Part shown: positions 1-5,188 of the stretch, in pieces
Position numbering within the stretch: position 1 is the stretch's first letter
How the letters are laid out: each line of letters starts with the position of its first letter
NCBI GenBank assembly: GCA_024409025.1
Contig: JAKSUM010000073.1
Span: 1-6,782, forward strand
Reading direction: 5' to 3'
Length of the DNA: 6,782 nt
DNA from: a bacterium
GTDB lineage: Bacteria > Vulcanimicrobiota > CADAWZ01
Notes under the pieces: generated by a model
Seen by the model: only the letters and a program-made list of their open reading frames with translations
What the model was told of the DNA's origin: nothing
Database searches by the model: none
Translations under genes and position numbers: made by a program

Positions 1-450
1 ATTGCAACAACCGTAATAGAAGTCGGCGTAGATGTTCCAAATGCAACTGTAATGGTCATAATGAATTCCGAAAGATTCGGACTCGCCCAGCTTCACCAGC
101 TCCGAGGGCGGATAGGAAGGGGCGAAAAGGAGTCCGCATGCTTCTTCACAGGAGATATAAAGACAGAAGAGGCAAGAATCCGTATGGAGACAATGATAGG
201 GAGCAACGACGGATTCGCCATAGCGGAAAGGGATCTTGAGCTGAGAGGGCCAGGAGACTTTTTCGGAACAAGACAGCATGGACTTCCGGAATTTCATGCT
301 GCAGATATCGCAGGAGATAAAGAGCTTATGGAGGTATCAAGAAAGGATGCCGCATCCGTGATAAAAAAAATGCCGTCATATTCAGCTCTTCCTGAAGTCC
401 GAAAAGCAATGAAGCTTATATATTCGGATCCTGCCGAAATAATACATTGA
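1..450 (+). CDS. recG: ATP-dependent DNA helicase RecG, C-terminal part (5' end outside window)
   Basis: This is the last 149 codons of RecG, the superfamily 2 helicase that remodels stalled replication forks and Holliday junctions in the cytoplasm. The reading frame is open from the first base. Visible residues 3-15 form helicase motif V (TTVIEVGVDVPNA). Residues 30-41 form motif VI (QLHQLRGRIGRG) with its arginine fingers. The stretch RDLELRGPGDFFGTRQHG is the RecG-specific TRG region that couples ATP hydrolysis to translocation. The end of the protein has the usual length and composition. The wedge domain and motifs I-IV lie upstream of the window. The gene leads into rsmD after a 10-nt gap and its stop codon overlaps the rsmD ribosome binding site, so the two are very probably co-transcribed. 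No frameshift is seen. Confidence 0.97.
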   Translation: MATTVIEVGVDVPNATVMVIMNSERFGLAQLHQLRGRIGRGEKESACFFTGDIKTEEARIRMETMIGSNDGFAIAERDLELRGPGDFFGTRQHGLPEFHAADIAGDKELMEVSRKDAASVIKKMPSYSALPEVRKAMKLIYSDPAEIIH

Positions 451-460
451 GGAAAAACAC

Positions 461-1009
461 ATGAGAATACAGGGAGGCTCTTCAAGCGGAAGGAATATAA
501 AAGCCCCATCCGCAAAGGACATAAGGCCTACGGCGCAAATGGTAAAGGAAGCCATATTTGACATACTCGCCTCAAAGATAGACGGGGCCTATTTTCTTGA
601 CATATTTGCAGGCTTCGGCACTATGGGACTTGAAGCGGCAAGCAGAGGCGCGGCAAAAACGGTATTTGCCGATAAAAACAGATATGCCGTTTCAATCATA
701 AAAGAAAATATCTCGAAGCTCGGTCTAAACGACAAATGCAGCGTTATAACAGCCGATGCGAAAAAAGCAATAGAAACAAGGCTTGAAGGCCCTTTCTCCA
801 TAATATTCGCAGATCCCCCGTATGCATTTTCAGAATATGGGACGATTACAAAGGCCATATTTGACAGAAATCTTCTGGCAGAAGACGGAATATTTATAAT
901 GGAGCACTATCATAAGACCATAATAGATCCTGCCGGCTTCGAAATATTCAGAACGAAAAAATACGGGCAGACATCGCTTACATTCATGCGAGTCAAAAAG
1001 GAAGAATAA
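461..1009 (+). CDS. rsmD: 16S rRNA (guanine(966)-N(2))-methyltransferase RsmD
   Basis: The 182-residue protein matches the usual RsmD length (about 180-200). The family uses S-adenosylmethionine to methylate G966 of 16S rRNA during assembly of the small ribosomal subunit. The N-terminus (MRIQGGSSSGRNIKAP, then RPT at 22-24) is the typical RsmD opening. Residues 46-63 (LDIFAGFGTMGLEAASRG) are the SAM-binding glycine motif; position 52 is Phe where I would expect Ser. D118-P-P-Y121 is the catalytic motif of N-directed methyltransferases. A GAGG ribosome binding site overlaps the recG stop codon (449-452), which supports this start. The stop codon shares one base with the coaD start (TAATG), a sign of translational coupling. 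The neighbourhood recG-rsmD-coaD is common in bacteria. Confidence 0.96.
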   Translation: MRIQGGSSSGRNIKAPSAKDIRPTAQMVKEAIFDILASKIDGAYFLDIFAGFGTMGLEAASRGAAKTVFADKNRYAVSIIKENISKLGLNDKCSVITADAKKAIETRLEGPFSIIFADPPYAFSEYGTITKAIFDRNLLAEDGIFIMEHYHKTIIDPAGFEIFRTKKYGQTSLTFMRVKKEE

Positions 1010-1497
1010 TGAGAACAGCTGTTTATCCGGGAAGCTTTGATCCGATAACAATGGGTCATATGAATATAATAGAGAGAGCGGCAAAAGTATTTGACGAGGT
1101 CATTATCGCCGTTCTTGTAAACTCATCAAAAAACCCTCTTTTCACCATACAGGAAAGAGTGGAAATGGTAAAACAGGCAACATCAAAAATACCGCATGTA
1201 AAAGTCGAAACCTTTTCAGGACTTCTCGTAAAATATCTTGAAGAAAAAAATATAAATGTAATAATTAAAGGACTCAGGGCTGTTACGGATTTTGAATACG
1301 AATACTCAATGGCCCTGATGAATAAAAAATTAAACCACAATATTGAGACATTCTTCATGATAACGGAAGACAAGTACGCATTCCTCAGCTCAAGCAAGAT
1401 AAAGGAAATATATAGGCTCGGCGGAAGAGCGCCTGAGCTGCTTCCGGACAATATAGAAAGAATTCTTATAGAAAAAATAGAATCAGCCTGGAAATAA
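1009..1497 (+). CDS. coaD: Phosphopantetheine adenylyltransferase (PPAT)
   Basis: CoaD transfers AMP from ATP to 4'-phosphopantetheine, giving dephospho-CoA, the penultimate step of coenzyme A synthesis. The 162 residues match the family length. The N-terminal GSFDPITMGH (8-17) contains the T/HxGH nucleotidyltransferase signature (T14, H17). K41 and R90 (in KGLRAVTDFEYE) fall at the conserved substrate-binding positions. LSSSK at 126-130 corresponds to the second ATP-binding signature (ISSxxR/K) near the C-terminus. The start codon overlaps the rsmD stop by one base and no strong separate ribosome binding site is seen, so translation is probably coupled to rsmD. All expected motifs are present and the gene looks functional. 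Confidence 0.97.
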   Translation: MRTAVYPGSFDPITMGHMNIIERAAKVFDEVIIAVLVNSSKNPLFTIQERVEMVKQATSKIPHVKVETFSGLLVKYLEEKNINVIIKGLRAVTDFEYEYSMALMNKKLNHNIETFFMITEDKYAFLSSSKIKEIYRLGGRAPELLPDNIERILIEKIESAWK

Positions 1498-1503
1498 CAT
1501 ATA

Positions 1504-2052
1504 ATGAGCATATTCAGAGTTCTTGAAAAAATAGAGGCGGCCCTTATGAAGGCGCCCTTTATCCCCATAATAGGAACAGCATTTATAAAAAGGGATAAGA
1601 TTATAAGCCTTATAGAAAAAGCCAGAGGCTCTCTGCCGGACGATATGTCCAGAGCGGCTTCAATATCAAAAGAAGCAAGAAAGATACTTGCGGACGCATC
1701 AAAAAGCGCATCTGCGGAGACAGCCGAAGCAGAGCGCAAAGCTTCTGAAATAATAGCCTCGGCAAAAGCCGAAGCCAAAAAAGCCGTTGCGAAATCCGAG
1801 ATAGCCAAAGCCGCCGCAGAAGAGGCGGAAAAGATAATAAAAAATGCAAAGGAAGAAGCTGATAAAATAAAAACACAGGCCCTCGAAGAGCGAGACAGGC
1901 TTATAAAGGAAGCTTCCAATCATGCAGGTCAGCTTACATCCCAAGCTGACAGCTATGCAGAAAGAACTCTCGACAGGCTCGAAAATGACGCAAAAAAAAT
2001 ACTGGACATAATATCATCGTCAAGAGCAGCAAGAGAACAGGAAAATGAATAG
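1504..2052 (+). CDS. coaD-linked coiled-coil protein of unknown function (ATP-synthase subunit b/H-like composition)
   Basis: The 182-residue protein has no signal peptide or membrane segment, so it is probably cytosolic. An ordered N-terminal section (about 1-48) ends in IIGTAFIKRDKIISLIEKAR and SLPDDM. From about 50 to 176 it is almost pure Ala/Lys/Glu helix with repeated A-x-x-A and E-A spacing, so a long coiled coil is likely. From memory, short proteins with this plan (a few lead residues, a P-x-x-G-x-x-x-I/F-x-x-D motif, I-x-x-I-R-x-x-L-P, then a helix ending near an L-x-x-L-E repeat) sit beside coaD in many Clostridia. They are often loosely named 'ATPase' or likened to V-ATPase subunit H, but no nucleotide-binding motif is visible here. 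The gene follows coaD by 6 nt with only a weak ribosome binding site, and overlaps the next gene by 8 nt. The subunit b/H resemblance may be composition only. Confidence 0.85.
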   Translation: MSIFRVLEKIEAALMKAPFIPIIGTAFIKRDKIISLIEKARGSLPDDMSRAASISKEARKILADASKSASAETAEAERKASEIIASAKAEAKKAVAKSEIAKAAAEEAEKIIKNAKEEADKIKTQALEERDRLIKEASNHAGQLTSQADSYAERTLDRLENDAKKILDIISSSRAAREQENE

Positions 2053-3283
2053 GTTCATAACCGCCGTATTGACTGCATTAATGCTTCTGTCAAATGCGGC
2101 TTTTTTAAATATCAACGACGCCTGCGCGGCAAATAAGACCAGTCAAAAAGCCAAGACGGCAGACAGTCAAAAAAAATCACCATCAAAATCGAATAAGCAA
2201 AAAACAGCAAAAGGCAAGGCCCAGTCTGAAAAGAACAGACAGAAGCATAGTGCCGCAGCAAATAAAAAAACAGAGAACAAACAGACAGCCCAACCTCAGC
2301 GCAAATCCGGCGGGCAATCAAGGACATCAAGGAAATCCGACATCGAAGAATATCTGAAGCGAATACAGAGGATAGATCCATATGCGGTTATAACCGGATG
2401 GTTGGACGACTGGAGGGACGTTTCCATATACAGGAGTCATGCAGGATATCATTTACTATACGACATAGGGCTCCTAAAAGGCTTTGCAGTTCCCTCAGGA
2501 TGGAGCGGAACGATAGTCGACATAGTCCCATGGGCATCCAACGAATGGGGCATATATCTCGAAACCAAGGAAGGCTATATAATATCATTCGGACACCTCG
2601 TCCCAACAGTAAGGATCGGGGCAAAAATAGACCCTGGAATGACTGTCGGAACCGTGTCCGTAAACCATGTGGACATAAAGGTAAGAGACAGACAGGGCAG
2701 ATATATAGACATAGGCAAGACGTCAGGGCTTCTTGCAATAGATCCGAACGTAATGTTCTATCTTGACAAAAGCAATTACAGTGTAACAAAAATAGACATG
2801 AGTAAGGTGATAAAGGCAAAACAATCCGAGATAGCCAAATTGAAGGAAAGCTACGCAATACTTTCCGACTATCTTGAAGCTGAGAACGACATACTGGCCT
2901 CCGTAAAGGAAGACACCGAACGAAGCAGGTCAATATATGAGAGCGGCCTGATAAGCAAATCCGAATTGGAAACAAGAGAAAACGAGCAGAAAATCCAGCA
3001 GGCAAAGACAGACGACCTTAAAATAAGGCTAAATATACAGAAGCAGAATATTGACGCAATAAGAAAATTTCTGAAAGCCAACAATGCGACAGAGCCTTCA
3101 ATAGCCAAAAAGGAGAAAAAAATAAAGGACGCCGACAAGGAAAAACTGGCAAAGGCTAAAGCCGAAGCCGAAAAATACAGAGATCTCTACGATCAGGGAG
3201 CGGTTCCAAGAAAGACGGCGGAAGAAAAAGAGAGGGAATACAAAAGACTTCAGCTTGAAATAAGGCTGAAGACGGCAGAATAG
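2045..3283 (+). CDS. Exported degenerate M23/LytM-domain protein with C-terminal coiled-coil hairpins
   Basis: The 412-residue protein begins with a signal peptide (hydrophobic 4-22, likely cleavage after ACA at 26-28), so it should act in the cell envelope. Residues 30-98 are a low-complexity, strongly basic Lys/Gln/Ser/Ala linker. Residues about 112-225 match the M23 (LytM) fold: H136-LLY-D140 fits the HxxxD zinc motif, FGHL holds H184, and V-x-x-G-x-x-x-G spacing follows. The final HxH motif reads H208-V-D210, and the usual glycine/threonine-rich loop before it is shortened. It may therefore be a weak endopeptidase or an inactive EnvC-like regulator. Residues about 250-412 are charged helices with two segments (293-304 and 377-388) resembling hairpin tips of HlyD/AcrA-type adaptor proteins. 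The ATG start overlaps the upstream stop by 8 nt, with AGGA just ahead. It is the last gene of the operon, followed at once by a terminator. Function is inferred from fold only. Confidence 0.85.
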   Translation: MNRFITAVLTALMLLSNAAFLNINDACAANKTSQKAKTADSQKKSPSKSNKQKTAKGKAQSEKNRQKHSAAANKKTENKQTAQPQRKSGGQSRTSRKSDIEEYLKRIQRIDPYAVITGWLDDWRDVSIYRSHAGYHLLYDIGLLKGFAVPSGWSGTIVDIVPWASNEWGIYLETKEGYIISFGHLVPTVRIGAKIDPGMTVGTVSVNHVDIKVRDRQGRYIDIGKTSGLLAIDPNVMFYLDKSNYSVTKIDMSKVIKAKQSEIAKLKESYAILSDYLEAENDILASVKEDTERSRSIYESGLISKSELETRENEQKIQQAKTDDLKIRLNIQKQNIDAIRKFLKANNATEPSIAKKEKKIKDADKEKLAKAKAEAEKYRDLYDQGAVPRKTAEEKEREYKRLQLEIRLKTAE

Positions 3284-3312
3284 AAAAAGCAGGCTTTAAA
3301 GCCTGCTTTTTT
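3284..3312. terminator. Bidirectional intrinsic terminator between convergent genes
   Basis: A perfect inverted repeat has arms AAAAAGCAGGC (3284-3294) and GCCTGCTTTTT (3301-3311) around TTTAAA. The A tract on one side and the T tract on the other give a GC-containing hairpin followed by U residues on either strand. It sits directly after the stop of the M23-like gene and 4 nt beyond the stop of the converging DUF6273 gene, so it probably serves both. Confidence 0.93.
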
Positions 3313-3315
3313 CAG

Positions 3316-3939
3316 TTAAAATCTAATCCAGATGGCAGGTCTTGCAACCCTGTCTCCGTCTGTTATCTGGGAAACCGGCTCCAAGGAGCCATCGCCTCCG
3401 ACCGTGCAGACAAAGCCGTCATATGAAGAAGACCTCGTCCTAAGCCACCAAAGGCATGAAGGACCCATTGCATCCTCCCAATTTCTCAACGAGTAAGGCG
3501 TCGGAGCGCAAATCCTTTCATTATTGCAAGTGAAATATTTTTTCGCCTCAGCAAGGCTTAGCAGAAAAACAAAATCCCCAGTTTCAGGATGAGGCGCAAA
3601 AGAAACACTGCATTTACTGAAGGCATACTCTGAAAAAGGTCCGTTAAGCCACCTTCTGATAGAGCTTTCTCTCCAGTCAACAGTCTTTTCGTCAAATCCC
3701 TTCGCCTCAAGACCGTATCTGCTGATTACAAGAGCCCTGCCGTCCTGAATATCAAGAACAATCCATTCAATAGGTCTAACAATGCCGCCGGCAGACTGAG
3801 GATATATCCCGAATTTTATGATATCGCCTTTCTTAAGCCCCCTCAAATTAATATCCGTATTATTATTCTGTTCCTTAAAATCAGCAAAACAGACAGCAGG
3901 AATAAGCAGCATAAGAATAAGACACATAAAAAATTTCAT
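3316..3939 (-). CDS. Exported DUF6273-domain protein
   Basis: The 207-residue protein starts with a clear signal peptide (MKFFMCLILMLLIPAVCFA, likely cleavage after A19). The rest is a single DUF6273 domain: IKFGIYPQ (41-48), PIEWIVLD (56-63), the ALVISRYGLEAKGF block (69-82), W-R-E-S-S-I-R-R-W-L-N-G (89-100), FLLSLAEAKKYF (125-136), WWLR (164-167), and the closing RPAIWIRF. The family is widespread in gut and oral anaerobes, including Clostridia, Treponema and Synergistota. It has a fold related to C-type-lectin/formylglycine-generating-enzyme-like domains, but no established function that I know of. Cys residues at 110, 138, 144, 161 and 178 might form disulfides after export. GAGGTG 5 nt before the ATG is a strong ribosome binding site and supports this start. 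The gene stands alone, convergent with the preceding operon. Confidence 0.9.
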   Translation of the reverse strand: MKFFMCLILMLLIPAVCFADFKEQNNNTDINLRGLKKGDIIKFGIYPQSAGGIVRPIEWIVLDIQDGRALVISRYGLEAKGFDEKTVDWRESSIRRWLNGPFSEYAFSKCSVSFAPHPETGDFVFLLSLAEAKKYFTCNNERICAPTPYSLRNWEDAMGPSCLWWLRTRSSSYDGFVCTVGGDGSLEPVSQITDGDRVARPAIWIRF

Positions 3940-3944
3940 AAGCT

Positions 3945-3950
3945 CACCTC
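3945..3950 (-). promoter_or_regulatory. Ribosome binding site of the DUF6273 gene
   Basis: GAGGTG on the minus strand lies 5 nt before the ATG at 3937-3939. It is the strongest Shine-Dalgarno match near this start and fixes the signal-peptide-bearing N-terminus. Confidence 0.85.
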
Positions 3951-4024
3951 AAAACATATTTTAAATAAAAAAATTATCGGGCATCAAAGGGCAAGAATAA
4001 AAAAATAAAGAAATACATAAAAAA

Positions 4025-4030
4025 AAGGAG
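4025..4030 (+). promoter_or_regulatory. Ribosome binding site of the HExxH peptidase gene
   Basis: AAGGAG lies 12 nt before the ATG at 4043. The match is strong but the spacing is longer than the usual 5-9 nt. The intervening bases are almost all A. No closer in-frame start fits, and the signal peptide begins at 4043. Confidence 0.7.
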
Positions 4031-4042
4031 TCAAAAAAAATC

Positions 4043-4636
4043 ATGAAAAAAGCATTGAAAGCCCTCGCAATCATTTTTGTGGCAGCAATATCCATTGCCA
4101 TTTGCTCCACAGCCGCATATTCACAGAAAATAATAAATAATGAGGCGGACGCACTGGCAGTATACGCACAGGCAAAAGCCTTTGTTGCAAGATATAAGAT
4201 GTCAGTCCCGAGAGACGTAATACTGAGGCTTGAGACAGAAGCCCAAATACAGTCCGATTTTTCAAGACAAGGCAGAAGCGGCGCTAATGTGGAAGCATAC
4301 TATCAGCCTTACGGTCCGGAATGCATATGTATTCCGGAAGGTCTAAGCGAAACCGAATTCTTTGCGACCGCAGTACATGAGCTTACGCATGCCTGGCAGT
4401 CATCAGCCTGCCCTATGCAGGACAGATCCTTCAAGGAAGGCCTGTCGTCTTGGATGACCGCGCAGGCATACCAGAGCAAAGGCAGGGTGGATCTTGCAAT
4501 AAATTACCTGAACTACATCAGCAGGACGGATGCAGTTGAAAACCAGACCGTCAATAAGCTTAATATGATTTTCCGTTCAAAAGGCATAGATGAGGTCATA
4601 AATTACGTCACGTCAAACAGCAAATACACAGAATAG
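4043..4636 (+). CDS. Exported HExxH zinc metallopeptidase, DA1-like
   Basis: The 197-residue protein has a signal peptide (Lys-rich start, hydrophobic 7-25, likely cleavage after AYS at 25-27), so the mature enzyme should be periplasmic or secreted. The catalytic motif is H112-E-L-T-H116 followed by A-W. A second motif E131-G-L-S-S-W136 comes 15 residues later and would supply the third zinc ligand in gluzincin fashion. The HE-x-x-HAW plus EG arrangement resembles the peptidase domain of the DA1 family (PF12315), known best from plants where it cleaves ubiquitin-pathway proteins. Here the LIM and ubiquitin-binding parts are absent. C94 and C96 (PECICIPEG) and C122 lie near the active site and may form disulfides. 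The substrate is unknown. It is the first gene of a two-gene unit with a GNAT acetyltransferase 1 nt downstream. The zincin call is firm; the DA1 assignment is less so. Confidence 0.85.
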   Translation: MKKALKALAIIFVAAISIAICSTAAYSQKIINNEADALAVYAQAKAFVARYKMSVPRDVILRLETEAQIQSDFSRQGRSGANVEAYYQPYGPECICIPEGLSETEFFATAVHELTHAWQSSACPMQDRSFKEGLSSWMTAQAYQSKGRVDLAINYLNYISRTDAVENQTVNKLNMIFRSKGIDEVINYVTSNSKYTE

Positions 4637-4637
4637 C

Positions 4638-5144
4638 ATGTTTTCTCTTGAGACAGAACGCCTTAAAATAATACCTCTTACGACAGAGCTGCTTATATTG
4701 TGCAGGCAAACAAGAGGCTTAATGGAAAAGGCTCTTGGCCTTAGAATAACTTCAATGAATCCGGATCCTCCGGAAATGCTTGAAGCTCTGGAAGAAATGA
4801 TCCGCTCATCCATTGATGATCCTGCCAGATGGAAATGGCATACAAACTGGGAAATAGCGCTAAAATCAGAAAACAGGATAGTAGGAGGAGCTGCATTTTA
4901 CGGACCGCCAGACTCTGACGGCATTTGTGAAACAGGCTACATAATACAGGAATCATACAGAAACAGGGGCTTTGCATCTGAAGCCGTAAAAGCCATTTCC
5001 AGTTGGGCCCTTTCAAACGGAGCCAAAACAGTAAAAGCAGATACGGAAGAATCAAATGCAGGCTCAATAAAAACGCTCCTTAAATGCGGCTTTATTCAGA
5101 CCTCCAATATTAAAGGAATAATGACGTTTGAAAAACAAGCCTAA
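4638..5144 (+). CDS. GNAT N-acetyltransferase, RimJ/RimL type
   Basis: The 168-residue cytosolic protein is a GCN5-related acetyltransferase that would transfer acetyl from acetyl-CoA to an amine. The opening LETERLKIIPLT is typical of the RimJ/RimL group (Acetyltransf_3). YRNRGFASEA (107-116) is motif A with the R-x-x-G-x-A acetyl-CoA pyrophosphate loop (R108, G111, A113). ESNAGSIKTLLKCGF (138-152) is motif B with conserved N140, S143 and G151. The substrate cannot be told from sequence; RimJ/RimL relatives act on protein N-termini, but many members act on small molecules. The start lies one base after the peptidase stop and no Shine-Dalgarno sequence is visible, so translation is probably coupled. 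The compartments of the two products differ, so shared transcription need not mean a shared reaction. A terminator begins 2 nt after the stop codon. Confidence 0.92.
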   Translation: MFSLETERLKIIPLTTELLILCRQTRGLMEKALGLRITSMNPDPPEMLEALEEMIRSSIDDPARWKWHTNWEIALKSENRIVGGAAFYGPPDSDGICETGYIIQESYRNRGFASEAVKAISSWALSNGAKTVKADTEESNAGSIKTLLKCGFIQTSNIKGIMTFEKQA

Positions 5145-5145
5145 C

Positions 5146-5177
5146 AAAAAATCCGGATCGTGGGATCCGGATTTTTT
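5146..5177. terminator. Bidirectional intrinsic terminator after the GNAT gene and ugd
   Basis: A perfect 14-bp inverted repeat has arms AAAAAATCCGGATC (5146-5159) and GATCCGGATTTTTT (5164-5177) around a GTGG loop. The GC-rich core and the A and T tracts at its ends allow termination on both strands. It begins 2 nt after the GNAT stop, and lies 11 nt beyond the ugd stop on the other strand. Confidence 0.95.
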
Positions 5178-5188
5178 ATTCTCCAATA

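Larger units (their letters stand above)
3940..4042. other. Divergent intergenic region, AT-rich, no confident promoter
   Basis: These 103 bases separate the divergent DUF6273 gene and the exported peptidase gene and must hold both promoters. The plus strand from about 3997 to 4040 is nearly all purine and A-rich. I see no pair of -35 and -10 boxes with good match and spacing on either strand. TTTGAT and TAAAAT on the minus strand are 19 nt apart, which is a poor candidate. The only clear elements are the two ribosome binding sites at the edges. Confidence 0.6.

Noticed and set aside
1056..1919. Long minus-strand open frame (287 codons) opposite coaD and the coiled-coil gene
   Set aside because: It lies antisense to a certain coaD and a clear coiled-coil gene. 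Its product is Ser/Ala/Ile/Phe-rich, as expected from the complement of Lys/Glu/Ala codons. It has no recognisable domain.
1504..2052. Identification of the coiled-coil protein as an ATP synthase subunit
   Set aside because: There is no N-terminal membrane helix and no other ATP synthase genes are near. The resemblance is to helix composition only.
2102..2131. Possible lipoprotein signal at Cys27 of the M23-like protein
   Set aside because: The residues before the Cys are N-D-A, which do not fit the lipobox (L-[AS]-[GA]-C). Cleavage after the ACA at 26-28 by signal peptidase I is more likely.
2388..3005. Minus-strand open frame (205 codons) inside the M23-like gene
   Set aside because: It is antisense to a gene with a signal peptide and an M23 fold. 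The Cys/Arg/Leu/Ser-rich translation looks like a shadow frame.
3940..4042. Promoter candidates in the divergent gap
   Set aside because: Hexamer matches are weak or the spacing is wrong on both strands. In such AT-rich DNA they are expected by chance.
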